Below, one piece after another: positions 1 to 8,030 of a stretch of 38,637 nt of DNA (within the stretch, counting starts at the first letter, position 1; each line of letters starts with the position of its first letter). Under the pieces are notes generated by a model. It was not told the origin of the DNA and ran no database searches. It saw nothing but the letters and a program-made list of their open reading frames with translations. The stretch lies in NCBI RefSeq assembly GCF_013359695.1, contig NZ_JABFMU010000009.1, positions 1-38,637 on the forward strand, read 5' to 3'. Both the position numbers and the translations under genes were made by a program. Source of the DNA: Pseudomonas sp. C2B4 (lineage in GTDB: Bacteria > Pseudomonadota > Gammaproteobacteria > Pseudomonadales > Pseudomonadaceae).

Positions 1-393
1 CAAACTCTCGATTCAAGATGTTCGGAATATCCGGCCGCTCGACCGTCGCTTGTTTATAGGCATGTGAGCCGGGTTGTTTGCTGACTAACTCCAGTTCCCG
101 CATTAGGCCACGCACCTTGAACCGCCCGATTTGCTCGCCATCTTCCTGCATCATCGACACGATGCTGCGACTACCGGCGGCGCTTCGACTTTGCGTAAAC
201 AGTTCATTGACCCGACTGCGCAACCGAAGCCGCTCAACGTCCGGAGTTCGGCGTCTGAGGCGGTGGGCGTAGTAACACGAGCGAGTAATGTCAAAGACCG
301 TGCAAAGCCAATCGACCGGCTCCTGGGCGCTTAACTGATCAATCAGCGTGTGCGCTCGTGCTCTTCCGACATCAAGAGCGCGGTAGCCTTTTT
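1..393 (-). CDS. IS3-family transposase OrfB, N-terminal part, made by -1 frameshift from OrfA (partial)
   Basis: Read on the minus strand from the A6G heptamer at 388-394, the -1 frame stays open to the left edge. It gives a typical IS3 OrfB N-terminus: ...EPVDWLCTVFDITRSCYYAH, then a helix-turn-helix-like part with ...SRVNELFTQSRSAAGSRSI and ...GRFKVRGLMRELELVSKQPG. The DDE catalytic core would lie left of the window. I see no convincing ATG or GTG start for a separate OrfB, which fits production only as an OrfAB fusion. The frame overlaps the end of orfA (343-651). The product would be the strand-transferring transposase of the element. Confidence 0.8.
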
Positions 394-651
394 TAAAATG
401 GATTTCTCCCGCTCAAGTCGAGCGATTCGAGCTTCCAGTTCCTGGATTTTTTGCTGTTCAGGCGTCAACGCCTTGCTCTGCGGAGTAACACCGGTGCGCT
501 CCTGCTGGAGCTGATTAACCCAGCGGCGCAACGCGGACTCGACCACCCCGAGCGAGCGGCAGGCCTCGATATGGCTGTAGCCTTGATCGAGCACGAGGCC
601 TGCGGCCTCGCGTTTGAATTCAGCGGAAAAGGAACGACGTTGCTTGGTCAT
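343..651 (-). CDS. IS3-family transposase OrfA (HTH protein)
   Basis: This 102-aa protein has the standard OrfA layout. An N-terminal helix-turn-helix (RRSFSAEFKREAAGLVLDQG, then SHIEACRSLGVVESALRRWV) is followed from about residue 60 by a leucine-zipper-like coiled coil (QKIQELEARIARLEREKSIL). OrfA binds the element ends and regulates or partners the transposase. The lysine pair after SIL is encoded by the A AAA AAG slippery heptamer, so ribosomes can shift into the orfB frame. The gene begins about 40 nt inside the terminal repeat. Length and start are normal for the family. Confidence 0.9.
   Translation of the reverse strand: MTKQRRSFSAEFKREAAGLVLDQGYSHIEACRSLGVVESALRRWVNQLQQERTGVTPQSKALTPEQQKIQELEARIARLEREKSILKKATALLMSEEHERTR
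388..394 (-). other. Programmed -1 frameshift heptamer of the IS3 element
   Basis: On the minus strand the sequence reads A AAA AAG, within codons TTA AAA AAG of orfA. Slipping back one base joins the open orfB frame. This is the usual slippery site of IS3-family elements. Confidence 0.75.
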
Positions 652-688
652 CAGACACCTCTATCTGGCGAGCATTCTCGCCTAAATG

Positions 689-715
689 GGTGTCCGGTTT
701 CATTAGACCACTACA
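689..715. repeat. IS3 terminal inverted repeat (orfA side)
   Basis: Read inwards on the minus strand the end begins TGTAGTGGTCTAATGAAACC and continues with GGACACC. The outer end of the IS3 remnant at 8030, read the same way, begins TGTAGTAGTC and also has CCGGACA at the same distance. The pair therefore looks like the two ends of one IS type. Confidence 0.65.
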
Positions 716-890
716 AGGTCTTCCTTTTTAGGTTTGGCGCGTAGATACGTAAGGCTCAAAATTTGAAAGCGCCTTAGGATCGGTCAAAAGCTTGCCGCAC
801 CTCCACGCTGTCGACTTCTTTGACCGACGCGGTGATGTTCAAAAGATTCGAACGCGCATCAACACGTGAAGTTTATCTCGGTTACAGCCC

Positions 891-1592
891 TCAAGGGACC
901 TGGTTCTCCTCACCATAATAACCCTCTCCTTTCGCGCGCTCATTCTTCCAGTACTGGATAAGCTCGTCGACGCTCTCAACATTATGCGATTCGAGTTCCC
1001 CAAAATCGGATTGTCGCCACTCATCGAAGGTTTGCTCTAGGAGGGTGGTCGCAACCTCTTCATAGGGCATGCGAGGATCGATCAACTCCTCATGGCCCTG
1101 GCCGCCACTCAGCCACTCGCTAGAACTGTACCCACTGGGCAAATTGCAAAAGCGCCACCATCCACGATATGTCGCGGCAGATCGACGAACCGAATCGGCG
1201 CGAAAATTCGTCTCATCCATTTCTGACCAAATGCCCTTTTGAATCATGGAATCGCGGTCTGCATCGCGATCCAGAAAAAACATTTCATGCATTTGAGGAT
1301 CACTATTGGCCCAATCATAAAATTCGCAGTCGATGCCTGACTGCCCCCAGCGTAAAACCGTGCGCACCACTGCCGCCTTCGTCGAGCCAAATACCCATTC
1401 GTACTCGTGTAAAAAAGTAGGCTGATCGGAGAGTTTTCCCTCACAGGCGAAGGCAAATTTTTCCCGATACTTAAACCAAAATTCATCCAGCTCATCGAGT
1501 GTTCGCAGGCGGACAAAAAGCGCTCCGCCTGCAAGCAACACGCGCTCTGGTAACTCGATGAAAGCGGGTAACCGTGGTGAATTCGTTTTCAT
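891..1592 (-). CDS. Hypothetical acidic protein (233 aa)
   Basis: I do not recognise this family. The frame stays open upstream to 1835, but the first 81 codons look like translated non-coding sequence. The ATG at 1592 starts a better protein, MKTNSPRLPAFIELPERVLL. The protein is rich in Asp, Glu and Trp, has no signal peptide or membrane segment, and ends in a charged tail (...YWKNERAKGEGYYGEENQVP). Compact, acidic, Trp-rich soluble proteins next to mobile DNA are often immunity or contact-system proteins, but nothing here proves that. It is divergent from the XRE regulator at 2074, with about 480 bp between the starts. Confidence 0.55.
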   Translation of the reverse strand: MKTNSPRLPAFIELPERVLLAGGALFVRLRTLDELDEFWFKYREKFAFACEGKLSDQPTFLHEYEWVFGSTKAAVVRTVLRWGQSGIDCEFYDWANSDPQMHEMFFLDRDADRDSMIQKGIWSEMDETNFRADSVRRSAATYRGWWRFCNLPSGYSSSEWLSGGQGHEELIDPRMPYEEVATTLLEQTFDEWRQSDFGELESHNVESVDELIQYWKNERAKGEGYYGEENQVP

Positions 1593-2073
1593 AGACGTAT
1601 CAATCTCGCTAACACAATGCCTGCTTCCGCTTGGCTTGCTCCCTTTACAGCCACTGTCGACGCGACAAACGCCCCAAACAGAGCGAAGTTTTTTGTCGAA
1701 GCCGTGCAAGAGAGAGGTAAATGTGCCGTAACTCAGGAAACTCATCGGCTTTTGACTGTGGCCGGGCGTCAGTAAAGCTTCCCTCTCAATTTGGTTGACC
1801 CTCAGCCTCCAGTGCACCGAAGGTCTTATCAACACTCACAATGAACATCCTACAAAGAACGAAATGCCAGGCAAACGTGGCCTTTCGCAGTGGCGGATTG
1901 AGGATCTGTTTAACGAAAATTCGAAAAGGTGGATGGCAACAGCCGATTCCAGTTGCTTGAAGATGCACCTCCTCTCAGAAGAAAAATCAGGCAGAGAAGC
2001 CGGTTTATACTGTGCGCAGTATAGAACAAAAATGCTTTGACCGGCCTTATCGTTCCTTTTGCGAGAAGTATTC
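1593..2073. other. Intergenic region between divergent genes, with a candidate operator
   Basis: No convincing gene is visible in these 481 bp. The short frames at 1795-2040 (+) and 1786-2138 (-) have no recognisable product or ribosome site. The clear structure is the dyad at 2006-2023, listed separately. Confidence 0.5.
2006..2023. promoter_or_regulatory. Candidate XRE operator overlapping a -10-like box
   Basis: TATACTGTGCGCAGTATA has 7-bp inverted arms (TATACTG / CAGTATA) around TGCG. It lies about 50 bp before the regulator start at 2074. TATACT on either strand also fits a sigma-70 -10 box, so a repressor bound here would block transcription. That the XRE protein binds here is inference. 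Confidence 0.45.
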
Positions 2074-2355
2074 ATGCGATTGGAACTCAAGCGGGCCATT
2101 GGCACCTCCATCAAGTCATATCGACTCAAGAGAGACATTTCGCAGGAAAGCTTAGGTCCGAGCCAACCCTACATAAGCAACCTTGAAGCAGGAAGAGGCA
2201 GTGCGTCGCTAGACAAAATCGAGCAGATGGCAGATGTTCTCGGAGTTCATCCGATAAGCATAATTGTTGCTGGCTACCTCACATCAAATGAGGATGCCGA
2301 CAAGGACCAGTTGTTTGAAAGGATCCGAAATGAGCTGGCCGAAATAGGGCTCTAG
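2074..2355 (+). CDS. XRE-family (Cro/CI-type HTH) transcriptional regulator
   Basis: The 93-aa protein is almost entirely one HTH_3 domain: IKSYRLKRDISQESLG, then PSQPYISNLEAGRGSASLDK and IEQMADVLGVHPISII. SQPYISNLEAGRG is the usual recognition-helix signature of XRE proteins. A TTG start at 2059 is possible, but the ATG at 2074 has a GAGAAG ribosome site just before it and gives a normal N-terminus. The short acidic tail lacks a sensor domain, so it is a simple DNA-binding repressor or activator, probably of itself and perhaps of the neighbouring accessory genes. Confidence 0.85.
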   Translation: MRLELKRAIGTSIKSYRLKRDISQESLGPSQPYISNLEAGRGSASLDKIEQMADVLGVHPISIIVAGYLTSNEDADKDQLFERIRNELAEIGL

Positions 2356-2443
2356 CTGATCTCAGTTACTCGGAGCCGCTATATTCGACTGGTTTTCCTC
2401 CGGGACATTTATTGGATGCCGCAGTGAAGATCATCCCAAGCGT

Positions 2444-2620
2444 TCAACCGTTACCCTGGTAGTCACCGCCTTGGATCTGCTCGGCCGGTTCGATGAGCGC
2501 ACGCCCTTGATTGCATACGCTGTCAATCGCACGGTCAACTTTGAACCACTCGAAGGTCTCCGAAGATTTGCGATGTAGCAGCACCATCTGTTCTGCGCGG
2601 GTGTCGTAGGATCCAACCAT
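2444..2620 (-). CDS. Small hypothetical ORF (58 aa)
   Basis: The frame reads MVGSYDTRAEQMVLLHRKSS and then ETFEWFKVDRAIDSVCNQGR, ending in ...GDYQGNG. Composition looks protein-like and the start is an ATG, but I know no family and the ribosome site is weak. It follows another small minus-strand frame (2669-2803) by 48 bp, so the two may be a small operon or remnants of one gene. Confidence 0.3.
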   Translation of the reverse strand: MVGSYDTRAEQMVLLHRKSSETFEWFKVDRAIDSVCNQGRALIEPAEQIQGGDYQGNG

Positions 2621-2668
2621 TACTGGGCCAGTTTTTCCGACATTGCCACGGATCGGCGGTCGTGGATG

Positions 2669-2803
2669 TCAACCATTCCCGGCGGCGCTGTTAGCGGTAA
2701 TGATGCCGAATCCGTCGTGCTCACCTGTCTCAAACTCGGCAGTTGGATACCAGCTGAAGCAGCACATTTGTATGACCCGTTGAGTCACGGCGGCTTCTGC
2801 CAT
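2669..2803 (-). CDS. Small hypothetical ORF (44 aa)
   Basis: This ATG-started frame reads MAEAAVTQRVIQMCCFSWYP and continues to ...ITANSAAGNG. No family is recognised. An AAGG lies about ten bases before the ATG. It sits upstream of the 58-aa frame on the same strand, and apart from these two frames I see nothing in 2356-2890. Confidence 0.25.
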   Translation of the reverse strand: MAEAAVTQRVIQMCCFSWYPTAEFETGEHDGFGIITANSAAGNG

Positions 2804-2961
2804 CTCATTTGCCTTGCTCTGACCATCTCTACGGGAGCGCGGTTGCCCTAAACACAAAGATAAGATATCAACGAGAAGCTGAGAGGCTGCGCCATGTACT
2901 CAAAAATCCTCAGCGACGGCTCAGTGAATGTAAAGCGGTAAGCTAGGAGCAGATTGGTACC

Positions 2962-3744
2962 ATGACTGTCATAGAGCAAGCTGTAGACCTACTACAGAAA
3001 GCCAAGAAGGTGGTCTTTTTCACTGGCGCTGGTATCTCCGCCGATAGTGGTATCCCCACGTATCGCGAAAAACTTTCTGGAATCTGGACAGGGTTCGATC
3101 CGAGGGATTTAGAGACGGCCAAGGCCTTTCGGGACAACCCTACACTGGTATGGGGATGGTATATGTGGCGGAGGCTCCGAGTAGCTCAGGCAGAGCCAAA
3201 TGCTGCGCATCTTGCAATCCCTCGCATCGCTAACCCACAGCGCCAGGTTTCTGTTATCACCCAGAATATTGATGACCTCCATGAGCGAGCAGGCTCTTTA
3301 AATGTGGTGCATTTGCATGGCAGTTTGGCAATGCCCAAGTGCTTCGCCTGCCATCGGCCTGCGGTTGTGTCACCAGATCAATCAGCTATACCGGATGAGG
3401 GTGCCCTGATCGAGCCTCCTAGGTGTCAGCGGTGTAATGGCAAGATGCGTCCTGCGGTGGTCTGGTACGGAGAGGATTTGCCGCCCCAGGCTTGGAAAAC
3501 TGCGGTGCAGTTGGTGAAAGATTGCGATCTGCTGGTCTCAGTCGGCACCTCCGGGATCGTCATGCCTGCCGCAGGCCTTCCCGATCTTGCGTTGGCGTCT
3601 GGAGCTTCGGTCATTCATGTGAACAAGGTCGACGTTGCAATGGGTGAACCGAAGGAGTTCATGCTGATGGGGGCTGCCGCCGAAGTACTGTCGATGCTGC
3701 TCGAAAGGATAGAGGCGGGTAAGACCAGGAAGCTTGAGCTTTGA
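2962..3744 (+). CDS. Sir2-family NAD-dependent protein deacylase (sirtuin, class III type)
   Basis: The 260-aa protein has the full sirtuin core. GAGISADSG (22-30) is the NAD-binding motif, TQNIDDLHERAGS (100-112) contacts NAD, and His119 in HLHG is the catalytic base. Cys127, Cys130, Cys155 and Cys158 form the structural zinc site. Tyr67 and Arg70 (Y-M-W-R) match the Y-x-x-R pair that lets class III sirtuins remove succinyl and malonyl groups from lysine, as in E. coli CobB. It is a stand-alone enzyme with no fused nuclease or helicase domain, unlike the Sir2 NADases of phage defence. AGGAG lies upstream with a long spacer. A 15-codon frame with a good GAGAGG site (2894-2941) precedes it and could be a leader. 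Its substrate here is unknown. Confidence 0.92.
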   Translation: MTVIEQAVDLLQKAKKVVFFTGAGISADSGIPTYREKLSGIWTGFDPRDLETAKAFRDNPTLVWGWYMWRRLRVAQAEPNAAHLAIPRIANPQRQVSVITQNIDDLHERAGSLNVVHLHGSLAMPKCFACHRPAVVSPDQSAIPDEGALIEPPRCQRCNGKMRPAVVWYGEDLPPQAWKTAVQLVKDCDLLVSVGTSGIVMPAAGLPDLALASGASVIHVNKVDVAMGEPKEFMLMGAAAEVLSMLLERIEAGKTRKLEL

Positions 3745-3812
3745 AGCTGCGTTTCGAACACGTGTTTCTGATCTGCCCATTAGACCGCTACAGGCGGACG
3801 CTTACGACGCAG

Positions 3813-3867
3813 GTTTATAGGGAATTATAGAGCGATTATAGAGCGACTATAGAACGACTATAGGTGA
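3813..3867. repeat. Five 11-bp direct repeats (WTTATAGRGCG-like)
   Basis: Successive units are GTTTATAGGGA, ATTATAGAGCG, ATTATAGAGCG, ACTATAGAACG and ACTATAGGTGA, all sharing TATAG. The exact 11-bp step places each copy on the same face of the helix. The array lies between the sirtuin and the BPSL0761-family gene, about 55 bp before the latter's start, so an iterated operator is the simplest reading. Confidence 0.7.
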
Positions 3868-3920
3868 CCGAATCTGGTCGCCTTGTATTGGACTGACGAC
3901 CTCAACGCGTGGAGGCTTAA

Positions 3921-4154
3921 ATGACGATGCCATTTGAACGGAGCAGGTCCGTCGCACAAACTCATGCGTTCCTGACGGAACTTGCTCGCGACACAGAAGT
4001 GCCCGAACGCGTTAGACAAAACGCTTATTTCCTTTTACGCCACTTTCCTACTAAGCACGATGTGCTGCAGGCTGGGCGTATTGAAGAGCAAGCGAAAAAA
4101 GTGGGGATAGGTACATTCGGCCCCGTTTTTTGCTCCTCAACTGAAGACTGGTAG
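3921..4154 (+). CDS. BPSL0761-family protein
   Basis: The 77-aa protein begins MTMPFERSRSVAQTHAFLTE and has the segment RQNAYFLLRHFPTKHD. This matches my memory of the small BPSL0761 family (start near MTxPFERxRAVxQTxxFL, then a conserved LLRHYP), common on genomic islands and in phage-like regions. The function is unknown. It is soluble, with no catalytic motif visible. GTGGAGGC precedes the ATG as ribosome site. The 11-bp repeat array lies just upstream and may control it. The following 209 bp (4155-4363) show nothing obvious. Confidence 0.7.
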   Translation: MTMPFERSRSVAQTHAFLTELARDTEVPERVRQNAYFLLRHFPTKHDVLQAGRIEEQAKKVGIGTFGPVFCSSTEDW

Positions 4155-4363
4155 GTGCCCATCACGACCGGTTGAATCTACAACCCATAGCTGCCGTTCA
4201 TGGAGGGCAGTTGACGGCCAAAAGCGGTCATCGAGTACCTTAGAAATTTAGGACGCTTTAGGCTGCCACAAGCTTGTGATGGCAAAAGCGAAGTCGGTGT
4301 CGGAGGCGTGGATCACAGCATGACATCAGCGGAATCAGCTGCAATTCCGCTGGTGCAAGTCAA

Positions 4364-7303
4364 TTAAGGGCTAACAATGACCTTGATGTCCGAGCCCGAG
4401 ATGCTCTTGATGTATGAGTAGCTCGTTCCCAAGACGGCCAACTGCTCCTTCGACACCTTCTTCGCTGATATCGCGGGTTGGACGATCACAAATTTGAAAA
4501 TCAGCTCATGGTCGTGGCATTTGTTGCGCAGTATCTCCAGCTGCTGAGGCGTGCCTTTCAGGATTCTGTCGAAGTCCTTCAGCAGTGATTGCTGGTAGCG
4601 ATCCATCAGTCGGTTGAAGAACTTATCGCCCGTGTACAGCCATTTCACCGATCTCGACGCCTGACCGCATACCTCATAGACGTCGGCGACCCGCGCCCCA
4701 GGCGCGGCCACGCCATCCGTCATAGGGCAGAATTTGCAGTGGTAAAGGTCGACGTAGATGGCGTCCTTATTTTCCCTAATTGCCACCAGATCAGCAATTT
4801 CGCCTTTGCCGTCATCGTTGAAGACGATGGAGTAGTCATCAGCGATCTTGTCAAAGGTGAAGCCTTGTACTGAGTCCTTACGTCGCTCTGCACGCATGGA
4901 CTCCTGATGGATTTTCGTCGTTCCCCAATCCCAGGGTTCGAGCAAACCGGCAGGCAGTTTTACATCCATGCTGTTGAGCGAGTACTGACGGTAGTTGCCT
5001 TGCACCATGGAACCGTCGACCTTGAGCAATACAAGCGGCTCTGCATCCAGGTAGGAGTCCAGTGGCATTTCGTGAGGGTAAAGGATCTTCACACCTGGGC
5101 AGGAGGTCTTGTATCCATCCTCCAACAACTTGATGGCGATGCTAGTGAGGCGACGCTCCTTTCCATCGTTGTCCGCGACCAAGACGGGGATCTCCAGCGT
5201 CCGCGCGCCACTGTACTCAGGCTTACCAAGCTCAACGTCGAGAAGGTTGAAAGTCTCTCCCTGAATATACAGCGAGATCCTTTGCTCGTTTTCGATCGCG
5301 ATCGACACAGGCCAGTCCGCGTAGAACAGGCCTTCTGGCCATCTGTCCTTGATTTGGTCAACACGCATGACATTTTTGAGTACGTCAGCAGGGTCGATGG
5401 TGTTGTCGTTGAGTTTGACTGACATGCGTTTGCACCAATCGACCCAGTAGTTGATCGGAGAGGAGTTCATCTCCCAGATCTTGCCCTTATGCGAGCAGCC
5501 TATGGTGGTTCGTTCTCCATCCTCAAAACCGGTGGCGAAGATGTTGGACTTTGTCGCATTGCCCTTCTCGATGTCGCTGATCACTTGGTTGATATCGCGG
5601 CCCACGTGCATCGTGAACCGCAGGTCTTTCCGGGCGCGGGACAGGCCAACGTTCTGTAGCTTCATCAGCTTAATGTCGTGGAGCGTACGGAAGGTCGGTT
5701 CACCATTGATGCGACGAGAGTCTTTGGCCACTAGGTTGAGAAAGCGAGTCGCCTGGGTGTCGTCACCCGACGTGTGAATGAATAGGGTTTTCTGCGCCTT
5801 GTTGTAGAAAGCGATGTACAGATTCCAGTTGGTATCGACGATCTCTTCGGTCTGAGCCCACCCAACCAGCGTCTCTCGCCGAGTCACGGCAATGACGGTA
5901 TCGGCCTGATCATTGATCGAGATGTACTGCAGCGTTTCTCTGCGCCCATCCAGACCCTGCGCTCGCTGCGGTGTCCAGTCTTTGGGAGAGACGTGGTACG
6001 CCACGGCGCTGATTTTGGGGGTCGGGTTCAGCCCAAAAATCACCTGGGCATCGTCACCGTCAGCAAACTGCTCGTTGAAGTCCGCTTTCTCAATCTCCCG
6101 GCCGATCTTTTGCTCGCTCACGTTGCGAATGACTGCACCCCAGTCAGCACTCTCCTTATAGAGGTCGGCCATCTGGTGGTCGGTCTTCTGGTTAGCAATG
6201 TTCGCCACGAACTTGGCATCACCAAGAGAGGCATCAACCCTCGTCAGCCGGCCAATGAACTGGAGCGTCACCGCAGGGCTTTGGTGTTGATCATGAATGG
6301 CGGCGATTTTGAGCTCGGGCATATCGAAGCCTTCGCCAAGCATGTCGACGCAGACGATGATCCGGTGCTTCTTCTTGACGATCTCAGCCATCACCCTGGA
6401 TTGGTTCGGCACATTGCTGTGAATCAGGACTGGCGTCAGGTCGGCGTGCTGCTTGTAAATCTCAAACAGATCTGTCGCCCGCTTGTGCGACTTGGCCCGC
6501 ACCATCATCAAATGGTTGTACCCGGCCTTGAGGTCAGCCCTGAGTAGCTCAACAGCCTTGTCTGCGATGGCCTGATCAGAAAGCTTGAGGTTGTATTCTC
6601 GTACCGGATGGAACTCGATGCCTTTGAAATAGCCATCAAGCTGCGCATCCCGGAGCGGATAGTTGTAGATGATCTTGCCGGCCAGAGCCAGACCATCCTC
6701 TCGGAATGGCGTCGCTGTGAACTGAATACAAGGTTTGCCCCTGAAGGCGGTTTTGATTCGGTTCCAACTGGCTGCCACGACATGGTGAGCTTCATCGATC
6801 ATCAGGTGGCTGCACATGTTCACCAGCACGCCCAAGGCGGCGTCTTCGAATAGCAGCAGGGCCTGGGGAGTGGCCACAATGATGTTGGCAGTAGCCAATT
6901 CTGCAACCTGCGCCTCAGACAGCTTAGAATCGATGGCTGCAACAATGGGATTGCGTGCCGTGTCCGATACTGCCCCCACGGTACGGAGCGTCTTCATCTC
7001 TGTGCATTTGCCCACCAACTGCGTCCTGAGAGCGTCCGAGGGAACCAGGATCAAGCTTCTGGCCATCCTCGCAGCGAGGATCAGCGCGAGCATGGTGTCG
7101 GTCTTCCCTGTACCCGTCGGCATGACCACCGTGGCGGTCGAGGAGGGGTCAACCACCAGGTGCCCCAGGGTGGCATAAAGCGCAGCCAGTTGCGGCTTTC
7201 TCAGCCCGGGTGCGTTCGTCTTGGGATCGTCGAGACTGAAATTGAAGAGATGGTTTTGCCAGCTCTGGTACACATCCGAATGCGTTACTACTACATCGTC
7301 CAT
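4364..7303 (-). CDS. DEAD/DEAH-box helicase with possible nuclease-like C-terminal part
   Basis: This 979-aa protein is a superfamily 2 helicase. Walker A is MPTGTGKTDT (61-70), the DEAH box is at 170-173, motif III TAT at 196-198, motif V GEGFDMP (323-329) and motif VI QFIGRLTR (348-355). Residues from about 400 to 800 match nothing I can name. Near residues 835-890 come EIADLVAI, DLYHCKFC and a segment with ADVYEVCGQASRSVKWL. This resembles the core of restriction-endonuclease-fold domains (acid, then a beta strand ending x-C-K), though His replaces the usual Glu or Gln. Large helicases of this form are common in defence islands, but no known named system is recognised and no partner gene is adjacent. 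It is transcribed alone, convergent with BPSL0761. Confidence 0.88.
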   Translation of the reverse strand: MDDVVVTHSDVYQSWQNHLFNFSLDDPKTNAPGLRKPQLAALYATLGHLVVDPSSTATVVMPTGTGKTDTMLALILAARMARSLILVPSDALRTQLVGKCTEMKTLRTVGAVSDTARNPIVAAIDSKLSEAQVAELATANIIVATPQALLLFEDAALGVLVNMCSHLMIDEAHHVVAASWNRIKTAFRGKPCIQFTATPFREDGLALAGKIIYNYPLRDAQLDGYFKGIEFHPVREYNLKLSDQAIADKAVELLRADLKAGYNHLMMVRAKSHKRATDLFEIYKQHADLTPVLIHSNVPNQSRVMAEIVKKKHRIIVCVDMLGEGFDMPELKIAAIHDQHQSPAVTLQFIGRLTRVDASLGDAKFVANIANQKTDHQMADLYKESADWGAVIRNVSEQKIGREIEKADFNEQFADGDDAQVIFGLNPTPKISAVAYHVSPKDWTPQRAQGLDGRRETLQYISINDQADTVIAVTRRETLVGWAQTEEIVDTNWNLYIAFYNKAQKTLFIHTSGDDTQATRFLNLVAKDSRRINGEPTFRTLHDIKLMKLQNVGLSRARKDLRFTMHVGRDINQVISDIEKGNATKSNIFATGFEDGERTTIGCSHKGKIWEMNSSPINYWVDWCKRMSVKLNDNTIDPADVLKNVMRVDQIKDRWPEGLFYADWPVSIAIENEQRISLYIQGETFNLLDVELGKPEYSGARTLEIPVLVADNDGKERRLTSIAIKLLEDGYKTSCPGVKILYPHEMPLDSYLDAEPLVLLKVDGSMVQGNYRQYSLNSMDVKLPAGLLEPWDWGTTKIHQESMRAERRKDSVQGFTFDKIADDYSIVFNDDGKGEIADLVAIRENKDAIYVDLYHCKFCPMTDGVAAPGARVADVYEVCGQASRSVKWLYTGDKFFNRLMDRYQQSLLKDFDRILKGTPQQLEILRNKCHDHELIFKFVIVQPAISAKKVSKEQLAVLGTSYSYIKSISGSDIKVIVSP

Positions 7304-7497
7304 GGCGATTACCTGAGAGCAGAAATAACTTCTAGAATAAGGTGGCGATATGGTAGCACGCCTCCTATTGCTTGCATGACCTTAACCACTTAGACATAAG
7401 GACAATACCAGTCGAGCCCCGCGCAGCATTGCCGAACTGTCGTGCCCGCTTTTGGCCGTTTTCTGCCTGTCACGAAGGGCCGCATTCAACTGTGGAT

Positions 7498-7802
7498 TCA
7501 ACCGGTCGATGCAACAGATTGGCTAAATCGTTCAGCGGGCGTTTCGTAGTTTAGTGTTTTTCGAGGGCGGCTATTTAGCTGCCTTGCTACTTCATTGAGC
7601 GTGGCTTGCGAGTGCTCCGCCAGGTCGGTTCCTTTCGGGAAGTACTGCCTTAACAGCCCGTTGGTGTTCTCATTCGTTCCCCGTTGCCAGGGACGATGAG
7701 GGTCGCAGAAGTAGACCTTGATGTCGGTAGCCACCGTAAAACGCTTATGGTCGACCATCTCTTTGCCGCGATCCCACGTCAGCGATTGGTAGAGTTCCTC
7801 GT
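7498..7802 (-). pseudogene. IS30-family transposase, C-terminal fragment
   Basis: The minus strand encodes ...[20 protein letters not shown], then ...[20 protein letters not shown] and [10 protein letters not shown], ending [14 protein letters not shown]. This is the C-terminal catalytic end of an IS30 transposase. SLTWDRGKE and the [17 protein letters not shown] block with its catalytic Glu are typical. Homology stops near 7802, where unrelated sequence begins, so the N-terminal two thirds are missing and the gene is dead. Confidence 0.85.
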
Positions 7803-7880
7803 GGTGTTCTTGGGCGCGGTCGCTGCCGGAGGACTCAGCGCGGTTGCAGGAGGGATGAAACTGCCAAATAGCGCAGGAGG

Positions 7881-8030
7881 GTGACGGAGCAGGAGGCCCA
7901 GCGGGACATCAGCCATTACCTGATGCATCGCTACAACTGGATCAGGCCGCATCAATTCAATGAAGGGCTACTCCCCCGCGGTGGCCGAAGCAAAACTTAA
8001 CCTACTGTCCGGGATGGGTTGACTACTACA
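7881..8030 (+). pseudogene. IS3-family OrfB, C-terminal fragment with frameshift, plus element end
   Basis: The plus strand encodes [20 protein letters not shown] and IRPHQFNEGLLP. A run of five C then shifts the frame, and AVAEAKLNLLSGMG* continues in another frame, ending at 8022. This is the last part of an IS3 OrfB. The terminal repeat (read inwards TGTAGTAGTC...) ends at 8030. The rest of the element is gone, replaced by the IS30 fragment. It is in the opposite orientation to the IS at 1-715. Confidence 0.8.

Larger units (their letters stand above)
1..715 (-). mobile_element. IS3-family insertion sequence, 5' part (continues past the left edge)
   Basis: The stretch holds orfA, the start of orfB in the -1 frame, a frameshift heptamer and one terminal inverted repeat ending in ...CCACTACA at 715. 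This is the usual order of an IS3-family element read on the minus strand. The other end lies outside the window, so completeness cannot be judged. An inverted remnant of the same kind of element ends at 8030. Confidence 0.85.

Noticed and set aside
2962..3744. Sirtuin read as a phage-defence NADase
   Set aside because: It has the zinc cysteines and the Y-x-x-R pair of class III deacylases and no partner domain, so the enzyme reading is better.
3813..3867. Repeats as a CRISPR array
   Set aside because: Units of 11 bp without spacers and no cas genes.
5993..6547. 184-aa plus-strand frame inside the helicase
   Set aside because: Opposite strand has helicase motifs V and VI here.
7684..7884. 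66-aa plus frame with [14 protein letters not shown]
   Set aside because: Its first two thirds are the shadow of the IS30 fragment; the rest is too short to name.
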